A stretch of DNA of 64,000 nucleotides, from NCBI GenBank assembly GCA_017308595.1, contig JAFKER010000006.1, forward strand, positions 124,001-188,000, given 5' to 3'. This stretch comes from Afipia sp. Lineage in GTDB: Bacteria; Pseudomonadota; Alphaproteobacteria; Rhizobiales; Xanthobacteraceae. Each line of letters starts with the position of its first letter. Within the stretch, counting starts at the first letter, position 1. Of this stretch, positions 44,889-53,092 are shown one piece after another. Both the position numbers and the translations under genes were made by a program. The notes beneath the pieces were generated by a model that worked only from the letters and a program-made list of their open reading frames with translations, did no database searches and had not been told where the DNA came from.

Positions 44889-46547
44889 TCAATTCACCAG
44901 CACCGCCCCGTCGCAGCGGATGCCGGTGACCCAGACATCCGCCTGCCCCAGGCCGACGCCAAGGGTCTGCAACACCGAATTGAGCAGCGTGTCGATGGAG
45001 CCGGTTGCCCCGCTGATGATGCTGGCCACCAGCGCGCCGATGCCGGGGATCGGCAGACCAAGCGGCCCAAGCTGCACACCGAGTTGCAGGTCACCCAGCA
45101 GGCTCGTCGTCAGCGACGATGTGAACGAAGTCGTGTTCACGGTCTTCCTGGTCTGTGCCTGGATATCCGCGTAGCTGAATGTCACATTGGTCGGCGAGGC
45201 GTTCGCCATGGTGGCATGTGCCCTGCCCGTGACCTGGATCGCGCCGAGATTGACGATGTTCACCGCGGGGGGATTCGGCTTGGTGGAGAAATTCGTCATC
45301 ATCCCCGGCGTCACATCCCCAACCCATGCATCGACAAGACCGGGCGAGACACCGAGCGTGACTTTCGACGTACTCATGCTCGGATAGCCGCATGATACTG
45401 TATTGAGCGTCGCGGTTCCCGCAGCGATCTCGACATAGACCGGCAGATTGACCACCGACACCGAGCCGGAGCCGATCAACTGGATTTTCAGCAGCACGCG
45501 CGTCTGCGCGGTATGAACGCTCGCGCCTGCGGAGCCGACAGTGACCCAGCTCGTGCCCACGGGGCGCTCGCCGATCGTCGCCATCAACGTCACGCCCGCG
45601 ATACCCGGCAGGTTCAGATTGAGTCCCGCCGAGATCTGGTTTGTGCCATTCGCGATCGCCGCCATGGCCGAGACGATATCGAGCGCCGAAACACTGGCTC
45701 CGACCTTGGGTTTCTGCCCGACAGTGAGGTTTGAATAAGGCCCGACGCCGAGCAGCGCGGACGGCGTGATTTTCGTGGTCATGCCGGAGATGGCCGACGA
45801 GATGCTCGAGAGCGCGGCAACCGCGCCGCTGTTGCCCATCACCGCCGTCTGCAGAGCCGCCACGATATCCGTCACTTTCAGATTCGTGTTCAGAAGCGAG
45901 TCGTAAGTCACGCCGGTGAGATTGACGCGCAGCGCCAGCGCGGAGAGAAAATCGAACGCATCGATCTTGGCACTGAGCAGCGCATTATAGTCCATCACCG
46001 AGAGCGACAGCGTGGTGCCGAGCATTCCGCCGAGCAGTGAATTCAGCAACTCGCCGTTCAGCGACGCCAGCCGTGAGCCTATCGCAAAGGTCGCAAGCTG
46101 CGTCGTGCTGGCGATCGCGCTCGCCTTGACATCCCACTGGCTCTCGCCGGTCAGCACCTTGCCGAAATACAGCGGCGTCTTGGTCTTGAGAGAGACGCGG
46201 ACCGCATTGGCGGGGACCGCGCCCGCCACGAAGCGCTGCTGCGGCGAGAGAGACGCCTTCGCCGTGTAAACACCGGGCTCGACAGCCACGAGCGAGTCCG
46301 GGGGGTAGTTGTTCCTGGCGACGGTCGCCGCAGCAGCGCGCGAAGCGTTATTCAGATCACTCGCGGCGACGATGGCCGCGAGATCGGCCGCGCTCTGGGT
46401 GCGGCGCTTGTCAGCGAAGATCGCGCCGACATCGATGCCGAGTGCGGCGCAGGCGATGATCATCAGGAAGCTTGTCGCGCCCATGATCGCGATGTTGCCG
46501 CGTTCGTCACGGATGAAGCGTTTGAGTTTGATGTGGATTGCAGCCAT
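44889..46547 (-). CDS. TadG-like pilus-assembly/secreted protein
   Basis: 552 residues. The N-terminus RFIRDERGNIAIMGATSFLMIIACAALGIDVG matches the TadE/TadG-type segment: a short basic leader and one membrane helix. The remainder is a long Ser/Thr/Ala/Gly/Val-rich surface region with sparse charges. It follows the TadE-like gene directly (1 base between). Other tad genes are not in this window. Role in pilus or surface adhesion is inferred. Confidence 0.8.
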   Translation of the reverse strand: MAAIHIKLKRFIRDERGNIAIMGATSFLMIIACAALGIDVGAIFADKRRTQSAADLAAIVAASDLNNASRAAAATVARNNYPPDSLVAVEPGVYTAKASLSPQQRFVAGAVPANAVRVSLKTKTPLYFGKVLTGESQWDVKASAIASTTQLATFAIGSRLASLNGELLNSLLGGMLGTTLSLSVMDYNALLSAKIDAFDFLSALALRVNLTGVTYDSLLNTNLKVTDIVAALQTAVMGNSGAVAALSSISSAISGMTTKITPSALLGVGPYSNLTVGQKPKVGASVSALDIVSAMAAIANGTNQISAGLNLNLPGIAGVTLMATIGERPVGTSWVTVGSAGASVHTAQTRVLLKIQLIGSGSVSVVNLPVYVEIAAGTATLNTVSCGYPSMSTSKVTLGVSPGLVDAWVGDVTPGMMTNFSTKPNPPAVNIVNLGAIQVTGRAHATMANASPTNVTFSYADIQAQTRKTVNTTSFTSSLTTSLLGDLQLGVQLGPLGLPIPGIGALVASIISGATGSIDTLLNSVLQTLGVGLGQADVWVTGIRCDGAVLVN

Positions 46548-46548
46548 C

Positions 46549-47013
46549 TCAATACCCTCCGCGCGGGATCGCAGCCGAGCGCACGATGGTCGATGACGGC
46601 GCTGGCACGAAGGTCGGCAGCGAATAGATGAACATGCCGGAGGCGTCGTAGTTCACCGAGACGACAAACACATTGGCGTCGGAGACGGATGTTGCAGCGT
46701 TGACGGTGAGCTTGGCGGGGTCGATCAGCGGATAGGTATTGACGTTGCCGGTGACATAGCTGTTCGCAAGAGAGCTCCGCTCGCCTTCGTTCAAGCCCGC
46801 CACCGACGAACGCGCGGCTTCCGCGGCCAGTTGCTGCACGCCATGCACGACGGAGAGATAGGAGCCGTACATGACGATCCCGAACACGATCATCAAAAAT
46901 ACCGGCGCGATGATCGCGAATTCGACCGCGATGGCGCCGTCCCGCGCGGTAAAAAATTTTCCGGCTCTGGACTTTGCCAGAGCCGCGTTTCGGAAAACCG
47001 ATTTCTTCAACAT
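46549..47013 (-). CDS. TadE-family pseudopilin-like protein
   Basis: 154 residues from the ATG at 47013. The TadE motif GAIAVEFAIIAPVFLMIVFG (helix about 26-50 with conserved Glu31) is followed by a soluble domain. TadE-like proteins are minor pilins of Tad systems. It lies immediately before the TadG-like gene. Confidence 0.88.
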   Translation of the reverse strand: MLKKSVFRNAALAKSRAGKFFTARDGAIAVEFAIIAPVFLMIVFGIVMYGSYLSVVHGVQQLAAEAARSSVAGLNEGERSSLANSYVTGNVNTYPLIDPAKLTVNAATSVSDANVFVVSVNYDASGMFIYSLPTFVPAPSSTIVRSAAIPRGGY

Positions 47014-47243
47014 GGCGCAACCCCGTCTGGACACGGGCATTTACGCACACAACTTTTAAGGGCAAACTAATTCGCAAAACAACTATTGGATGTATTATCC
47101 TGCTCCCGCGCCCCGTGAATTCACTTACGAGCGACCATGCGCCGCCATGCGTTCCGGATGGCAGCGGAAGCTGATAGACTTCGGTCTCCAAACGAGTTGG
47201 TCACCCAAGAAAAAAAGCTGCTCCTTGCCGGAAGGAACGTCCC

Positions 47244-48587
47244 TTGAATATTCAGCACCCTCGCCCGACTGTCGCAACGCCCAACGATCTCGATGCCTAC
47301 TGGATGCCGTTCACGGCCAACCGCGCCTTCAAGGCGCGGCCGCGCATGCTCGCCGGGGCCAAGGACATGCATTACTTCACCACCGATGGCCGCAGCATTC
47401 TCGACGGCGCCGCCGGCATGTGGTGCAGCAACGCGGGCCACAACCGCGATCCGATCGTTGAAGCGATCCAGAAGCAGGCTGCGACCCTCGACTACGCGCC
47501 GCCGTTCCAGTTCGGTCATCCGAAGGCGTTTGAACTCGCAAGCCGCATCGCCGCGCTGGCACCGGCTGGCCTCGAACATGTATTTTTCTGCAACTCCGGT
47601 TCGGAAGCCGTCGATACCGCTCTGAAGGTGGCCCTCGCCTATCACAACGGCCGCGGCGAAGCCGGACGCACGCGCCTGATCGGCCGCGAACGCGGCTATC
47701 ACGGCGTCGGCTTCGGCGGCATTTCCGTCGGCGGCATGGTCAACAACCGCAAGATGTTCGGCACGCTGCTCACAGGTGTCGATCACCTGCCGACCACCTA
47801 TGACCGCGAGAAGATGGCCTTCTCAAAGGGCGAACCGGAATGGGGCGCGCACCTCGCCGACGAACTCGAACGCATTGTCGGCATCCATGGTCCGGGCACC
47901 GTCGCTGCGGTCATCGTCGAACCGATGGCTGGATCGACCGGCGTGGTCGTAACCCCAAAGGGTTATCTGCAGCGCCTGCGCGAAATCTGCACCAAGCACG
48001 GCATCCTCCTGATCTTCGACGAGGTCATCACCGGCTACGGGCGGCTCGGCTACGCCTTCGCGGCGGAACGCTACGGCGTGCTGCCGGACATGATCACCTT
48101 CGCGAAAGGCATCACCAACGGCGCGGTGCCGATGGGCGGTGTCCTGATCCGCGACGAAATCTACGACTCCTTCATGAAGGGTCCGGACCACGTCATCGAA
48201 CTGTTCCACGGCTACACGTATTCGGCACATCCGCTGGCCTGCGCCGCCGGTCTTGCCACTCTGGACGTCTACCGCGACGAGGGTCTGTTCGAGCGGGCAC
48301 GGGCGCTGGAACCGAAATGGGCCGATGCCATGATGGGCCTGCGTAATGAGCCGAACGTGGTGGACATCCGCACTGTCGGCATCACCGTGGGTATCGACCT
48401 GTCGCCGAACAAGGGCGGACCGGGCAAGCGCGGGTTCGAAGCGCTCGACTCAGCGTTCCACGACCACGATCTGATGATCCGGGTCGCGGGCGATACGCTT
48501 TGCCTGACCCCGCCGCTGATCATCTCGGACGCCCAGGTCGGAGAGATCACGGACAAGATCGCCAAGGTGATCCGCGCCGTGGCGTAA
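47244..48587 (+). CDS. Class III omega-amino acid:pyruvate aminotransferase
   Basis: 447 residues; start TTG at 47244 with AAGGA 7 bases before it. The PLP lysine is Lys288 (TFAKGITNGAVPMGG), with FFCNSGSEAVDTALK and IFDEVITGYGRLG before it. Members of this subgroup take beta-alanine or other omega-amino acids with pyruvate. WMPFTANRAFKARPR at the start is typical. Convergent neighbours are not metabolic, so the substrate cannot be refined. Confidence 0.93.
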   Translation: MNIQHPRPTVATPNDLDAYWMPFTANRAFKARPRMLAGAKDMHYFTTDGRSILDGAAGMWCSNAGHNRDPIVEAIQKQAATLDYAPPFQFGHPKAFELASRIAALAPAGLEHVFFCNSGSEAVDTALKVALAYHNGRGEAGRTRLIGRERGYHGVGFGGISVGGMVNNRKMFGTLLTGVDHLPTTYDREKMAFSKGEPEWGAHLADELERIVGIHGPGTVAAVIVEPMAGSTGVVVTPKGYLQRLREICTKHGILLIFDEVITGYGRLGYAFAAERYGVLPDMITFAKGITNGAVPMGGVLIRDEIYDSFMKGPDHVIELFHGYTYSAHPLACAAGLATLDVYRDEGLFERARALEPKWADAMMGLRNEPNVVDIRTVGITVGIDLSPNKGGPGKRGFEALDSAFHDHDLMIRVAGDTLCLTPPLIISDAQVGEITDKIAKVIRAVA

Positions 48588-48602
48588 GGCGGCAACAGCC
48601 AC

Positions 48603-48720
48603 ACCGTCATTCCGGGGCGCGAGCTTTTGCGAGCGAGCCTGGAATCCAGAGCTTGCTTCAGCCGAATTCTTCCGGATTCCGGATCAGTCCGCCAATCGGC
48701 GGTCTGTCCGGAATGACGGT
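48603..48720. repeat. 118-base composite palindromic element (MITE-like)
   Basis: Bounded by perfect 13-bp inverted termini, ACCGTCATTCCGG and its complement. Inside lie two smaller hairpins, including CCGCC/GGCGG. No coding content. Short inverted-terminal elements like this are frequent in Bradyrhizobium relatives. Confidence 0.8.
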
Positions 48721-48800
48721 TTCCGGACAGAGCGCCAACACCTTCGCGCCGAATCAAATGTGATGCTAAGCTCAATTCCATCCGGGGTTGGGCAAACTTC

Positions 48801-50237
48801 ATGATCCGCATTTCGACGATTTTCATCGCCATCTGCATGGTGTTGATCGCGGCCTCCCTCGGCCTGATGGTCCATTCCCTGGCGGGATTGACGGTCTCCG
48901 AATCCGCCATCATCGCACTGACGGCGCTGACCTTCCTCATCCTCTACAATGCCGTGTCGATGCGGCTGCGTGACCGCACCGATGTCGGCGGCCAGATTGC
49001 CGATCTGTCACGCGGCACGGCCGACCTTGCCCGGCAGGTCGCCGAATTCGGGCGCCGCATGAGCGCCATCGAGGCACGGCTGTCGGCGACCGACGCCAAC
49101 GGACAGGAGCGCGTCCAGACTGTCGCCGGAGAAATCAGTGAACTCGGATCGCTGGTGCGGCAACTCGCGTCGTCGGTCGCGGCGCATGACGACATTCTGG
49201 CCAATGCCGCCAGCATAATTCAGGCTCCGCAAGCGGCAGCGGCTGCCACGCTGGAAGCGACGGCGCCCGCGCCTGCACCGGCGGACAATGTCGGCGCGGC
49301 GGTAACGCCTGCCGCCGAGGCTCAGCAACCGGCGCCGGCGCTCACCAACAGCCAGCTTCTGGTTTCGGTGCGCAACGCCATCGAAGCCAATCGTATCGAT
49401 TTGTTCTTGCAGCCCATGGTGACGCTGCCCCAGCGCAAGGTGCGCTTCTATGAAGCGGTGGCACGGCTGCGCGACGACAAGGACCAGTTACTGGCCGCCG
49501 CCGATTTCGTCGGCACGGCGGAAGCTGCCGGACTGATGGGCCAGATCGATCACACCGTGATCCTGCGCTGCGTGCAGGTGCTGCGGCGGCTGATGGTGCG
49601 CTCGAAGGATGTCGGCGTGTTCTGCAATATGTCGGGCGCTACGCTGGGCAATCCCTCAGTGTTCGGCCAGTGCCTCGACTTCCTCGAGGCCAATCGCATT
49701 CTCGCGCCCTCGCTGGTTCTCGAATTCAAGCAGAGCACATTCCGTCATCTCGGTCCGGTGGAAAGCGAGCATCTCGCGCAGCTGGCACGGCTCGGCTACG
49801 GCTTCTCGATCGACAACGTGACCGACCTGCGGCTCGATCCGCGCGAACTCGCCGATCGCGGCGTGAAGTTCATCAAGGTCCCCGCCAACATGCTGCTCGA
49901 CCAGAAGCAGCTGTCATCCGCCGACATTCATGCCGCCGATCTCTCCGACCTGCTCGGGCGCTTTGGCATCGATCTCGTCGCTGAGCGGATCGAGGGTGAA
50001 CGCGCCGTCGTGGATCTGCTCGACTACGATGTGCGCTTCGGCCAGGGCTTCCTGTTTGCTCCGCCGCGCCCGCTGCGTCCGGAAGGCGCAGCAACGGAAC
50101 CGGCCCCCGCAACCTCGACGGTTGACGCCCCCGCCCGAAAAGAAGACAAAGCCGACGTCAAATTCGAGGCGCGCACTGAGGCTCCTCGCGTGACCGGCAA
50201 TGCCGCGCTGGCTCGGAGAGCTTCCGCGCAGAAATAG
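48801..50237 (+). CDS. Membrane-anchored EAL-domain protein, probably inactive
   Basis: 478 residues. Two membrane helices (about 5-27 and 33-53), a coiled coil (60-135), an Ala/Pro linker, then an EAL domain (185-425). The catalytic motifs are altered: EAL reads EAV (218-220), and DDFGTG is replaced by DNVTDL from 338. Loss of the metal-binding Asp pair predicts no phosphodiesterase activity; the domain may bind c-di-GMP or act structurally. The tail is low-complexity. Confidence 0.88.
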   Translation: MIRISTIFIAICMVLIAASLGLMVHSLAGLTVSESAIIALTALTFLILYNAVSMRLRDRTDVGGQIADLSRGTADLARQVAEFGRRMSAIEARLSATDANGQERVQTVAGEISELGSLVRQLASSVAAHDDILANAASIIQAPQAAAAATLEATAPAPAPADNVGAAVTPAAEAQQPAPALTNSQLLVSVRNAIEANRIDLFLQPMVTLPQRKVRFYEAVARLRDDKDQLLAAADFVGTAEAAGLMGQIDHTVILRCVQVLRRLMVRSKDVGVFCNMSGATLGNPSVFGQCLDFLEANRILAPSLVLEFKQSTFRHLGPVESEHLAQLARLGYGFSIDNVTDLRLDPRELADRGVKFIKVPANMLLDQKQLSSADIHAADLSDLLGRFGIDLVAERIEGERAVVDLLDYDVRFGQGFLFAPPRPLRPEGAATEPAPATSTVDAPARKEDKADVKFEARTEAPRVTGNAALARRASAQK

Positions 50238-50269
50238 CCGAAGCCTCCGTACAGAAGCGATCCGATTTC

Positions 50270-51145
50270 ATGAATCTGCCTCACGTCACTGCCTTGCGTT
50301 TCGCTGACCGCTTGCGCGACCTCACCACAGACGTGGATGTCATTCTCAGCGACGTCTGGGGCGTGATCCACGACGGCGTAAAGGGATTCCCGCCGGCCTG
50401 TGAGGCCTTGCAGTCGTTCCGCGAACAGGGCGGCACAGTGATCATGATCACCAATGCGCCCCGCCCCGCCGACTCCGTGCAGCGTCAGTTGCGCAAGATG
50501 GAGATTTCCGACGAGACCTACGACGCGATCGTCTCGTCCGGCGACCTGACGCGCAATTACGTCGCGTCTCATCTCGGCCAGTCCTTCATGATGATCGGAC
50601 CGGAGCGCGACAATCCGATGCTGCGCGGGCTCGACGTCAAACTCACCACGCTGGAGCAGGCCGACACCATCATCTGCACCGGCCCGTTCAACGACGAGGT
50701 TGAAACCGAGGAAGACTACCGTGCGATGATGGAGGAGGCTCTCAAGCGCAACCTCACCTTCATCTGCGCCAATCCCGACATGGTGGTTGAACGCGGCCAC
50801 CGGCTCATCACCTGCGCGGGCGCCATCGCCGAACTTTATCGCAGCCTCGGCGGCAACGTGATTTTTTACGGCAAGCCCCACCAGCCGATCTACGACCGGG
50901 CACTCGAACTCGCGGCAGAAAAGCGCGGGAAGACAACGCCGCTCAATCGCGTTCTCGCCATCGGCGATTCCGTCCGCACGGATCTCACCGGCGCGAACCG
51001 GATGGGACTGGACTGCCTGTTCCTGACCCGCGGCATCCACGCGGTGGAGTTCGAAGGCCTCGACACCGCCGATGAATTTTCGGTACGGCGTGTATTCGGT
51101 GAAACAAAGCCGCCGCTCGCGCTGATGCAGGATTTGAAGTGGTGA
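50270..51145 (+). CDS. HAD hydrolase of the TIGR01459 type
   Basis: 291 residues. N-terminal SDVWGVIHDG holds nucleophile Asp28, but the second Asp of the HAD DxDxT signature is replaced by Trp. Later motifs are TNAPRP (motif II), YGKPHQPIYDRA (Lys, motif III) and IGDSVRTDLTGA (motif IV). It looks like a class IIA HAD phosphatase with altered chemistry, likely for a phosphate ester. No neighbour reveals the substrate. Confidence 0.88.
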   Translation: MNLPHVTALRFADRLRDLTTDVDVILSDVWGVIHDGVKGFPPACEALQSFREQGGTVIMITNAPRPADSVQRQLRKMEISDETYDAIVSSGDLTRNYVASHLGQSFMMIGPERDNPMLRGLDVKLTTLEQADTIICTGPFNDEVETEEDYRAMMEEALKRNLTFICANPDMVVERGHRLITCAGAIAELYRSLGGNVIFYGKPHQPIYDRALELAAEKRGKTTPLNRVLAIGDSVRTDLTGANRMGLDCLFLTRGIHAVEFEGLDTADEFSVRRVFGETKPPLALMQDLKW

Positions 51146-51215
51146 ATCTTTATGTCGTCCCGGCGAAGGCCGCGACGACACCGGATTTCCGGCAAGCTCT
51201 GCGTTCGAAAATCTT

Positions 51216-51252
51216 CCCAAAAACAAAAATGCCCGGCGCGAAGGCCGGGCAT
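51216..51252 (-). terminator. Intrinsic terminator of cheY-like gene
   Basis: 9-bp stem ATGCCCGGC/GCCGGGCAT with a 6-base loop. Read on the minus strand it is followed by a T-rich run (TTTTTGTTTTT). It ends the gene at 51282-51677 and separates it from the converging HAD gene. Confidence 0.85.
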
Positions 51253-51281
51253 GGAAATTCTGCAAATCGTGAGCGCGGCTT

Positions 51282-51677
51282 TTACGCCGGCACGTTGTCC
51301 GGGAACACCGCTTCGATCTTGGTCTTCAGCGTCGCGGCATTGAACGGCTTGACGATGTAGTTGTTCACGCCGGCCTTCTTGGCGGCGATCACGTTCTCCG
51401 TCTTCGATTCAGCGGTGATCATGATGAAAGGCGTCGTCGCGAGGTTCGGGTCGCTGCGCACTTCCTTGAGCAGATCGTATCCGGTCATCGGCTCCATGTT
51501 CCAGTCGGAGATCACGAGGCCATACTTCTTGCCGCGCATCTTGTTCAGAGCCGCGGAACCATCGCTGGCGTCATCGATATTCTCGAAACCGAGTTGCTTG
51601 AGCAGATTGCGGATAATGCGGATCATCGTGTTGTAATCGTCCACGACCAGAACCGGCATCGACAAGTCCATAGCCAT
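51282..51677 (-). CDS. CheY-like single-domain response regulator
   Basis: 131 residues, receiver domain only. The acidic pair is Asp13-Asp14, the phospho-acceptor Asp58 (ISDWNMEPMTG), Thr88 and Lys110 (VKPFNAATL). Closely like the motility CheY, but no chemotaxis genes are near. It could serve flagella or another kinase. A strong terminator follows. Confidence 0.93.
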   Translation of the reverse strand: MAMDLSMPVLVVDDYNTMIRIIRNLLKQLGFENIDDASDGSAALNKMRGKKYGLVISDWNMEPMTGYDLLKEVRSDPNLATTPFIMITAESKTENVIAAKKAGVNNYIVKPFNAATLKTKIEAVFPDNVPA

Positions 51678-51912
51678 CGCTGATTTTCTCCCTCGAACGC
51701 AGCAACCGGCATGCGTTAAACAGCCTTGCGGAAATCTTCTGACGCCGCAGTCGGAGGCAAACCTAGCATCGGCGGCTTAAACAGCCCGTTAATCGGACCG
51801 CATCGGGATTATCTTAAGTTGCGCCGTTAAGGCCCGATTCAGCAGCTTGACTCCGATGGCAGGCCGGGGTCAGGTCCGGCCCGATTTCTTCATTATCTTC
51901 TTACCGGTACCC

Positions 51913-52887
51913 ATGACGACAAGCTTTTCCGTCATTCGCGACACCACCCCCGCCAGCGCGATCACCAGGGGCGCGTCAGTGGCACTTGGTAACTTCGATG
52001 GCGTCCATCTGGGCCACCGGGCCGTGATTTCCGCGGCCCTCGACATTGCCCGCAAGCGCGGCGCGCCAGCCTATGCTGTCACGTTCGAGCCGCATCCGCG
52101 CACGTTCTTCAGCCCGAATACGCCGCAGTTCAAACTGACCGATCTGCGCGACAAGCTGCGGCTCCTGGCCGGGACCGGCCTCGACGGCGCGGTGGTCATG
52201 ACATTCGACGCGAAACGCGCCGGGACGACGGCACAGGATTTCATTAACCACGACCTGATCGAGCGGCTCGGCGTCAGCGGAATTTCGGTCGGCTTCGACT
52301 TCCATTTCGGCAAGGGCCGCGCCGGCTCGCCTGCCCTGCTCGCCGCCGAAGGCCCCAGGCTCGGTATCGAGGTCCACATCCAGAGCCATATCGATGCCGA
52401 TGGCCGCGCCGTGTCGTCCACCGCGATCCGCAATGCGCTCGGTCAGGGTCAGATCGGCGAAGCCAACATGCTGCTTGGCTACCCCTGGTTCATTTCCGGG
52501 AACGTCATCCACGGCGAGAAACGGGGCCGTGACATGGGCTACCCGACCGCAAACATCCGGCTCGATCCGGCCTGCGGCCTCAAACACGGCATCTATGCGG
52601 TGCGTGCCGGGATCGGCGACAAGCGGATCGGCGGCGTCGCCTCGTTCGGCCGCCGCCCGACCTTCGACAACGGAGCGCCGCTGCTGGAAGTGTTCCTGTT
52701 CGACTTCAAGGGCGACCTTTACGGCCAGCAACTGGACATCGCCTTCATCGGCTTCATCCGCAGCGAATTGAAGTTCGACGGCATCGACGCGCTGGTGCGC
52801 CAGATGGACGACGACAGTGCAAAGGCCCGGGCCATGCTGGCAGCGGCGCCGGATGCATTCCCGAAGCTCGGAATTGTCACGGACTGA
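51913..52887 (+). CDS. ribF: Bifunctional riboflavin kinase/FAD synthetase
   Basis: 324 residues from the ATG at 51913. The adenylyltransferase domain is N-terminal (ALGNFDGVHLGHRAV, VSSTAIRNAL), the kinase domain C-terminal (GRDMGYPTANIRL, with the GHGRGRD-like segment). Makes FMN and FAD from riboflavin. Transcribed before ileS and lspA, the usual order ribF-ileS-lspA. Confidence 0.96.
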   Translation: MTTSFSVIRDTTPASAITRGASVALGNFDGVHLGHRAVISAALDIARKRGAPAYAVTFEPHPRTFFSPNTPQFKLTDLRDKLRLLAGTGLDGAVVMTFDAKRAGTTAQDFINHDLIERLGVSGISVGFDFHFGKGRAGSPALLAAEGPRLGIEVHIQSHIDADGRAVSSTAIRNALGQGQIGEANMLLGYPWFISGNVIHGEKRGRDMGYPTANIRLDPACGLKHGIYAVRAGIGDKRIGGVASFGRRPTFDNGAPLLEVFLFDFKGDLYGQQLDIAFIGFIRSELKFDGIDALVRQMDDDSAKARAMLAAAPDAFPKLGIVTD

Positions 52888-53092
52888 GGGGCTTACGGCC
52901 CTTTCCGATGTCCCCCATGCCTGCTATCTAGGCCCCATGTTGGCGCAGCGCACCATAATCGTCATTAGCAGCCCGGCTTCCGCCTGAGCGACCCGCTCGG
53001 CGCAAGACCGGGATCGATTTCTTTCGCCGCACATTCCGTGCGTCTTCGCGCCATCCGAGCCAAGCCGCTATTCGAGCCAAGCCAGAGCATTC

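Noticed and set aside
51772-51787. TTAA pair upstream of ribF, possible CtrA box
   Set aside because: The spacer is 8 bases, not 7; only 36957-36972 fits the full box.
52888-53092. T-box or other riboswitch before ileS
   Set aside because: No specifier or T-box sequence found; T-boxes are rare in proteobacteria.
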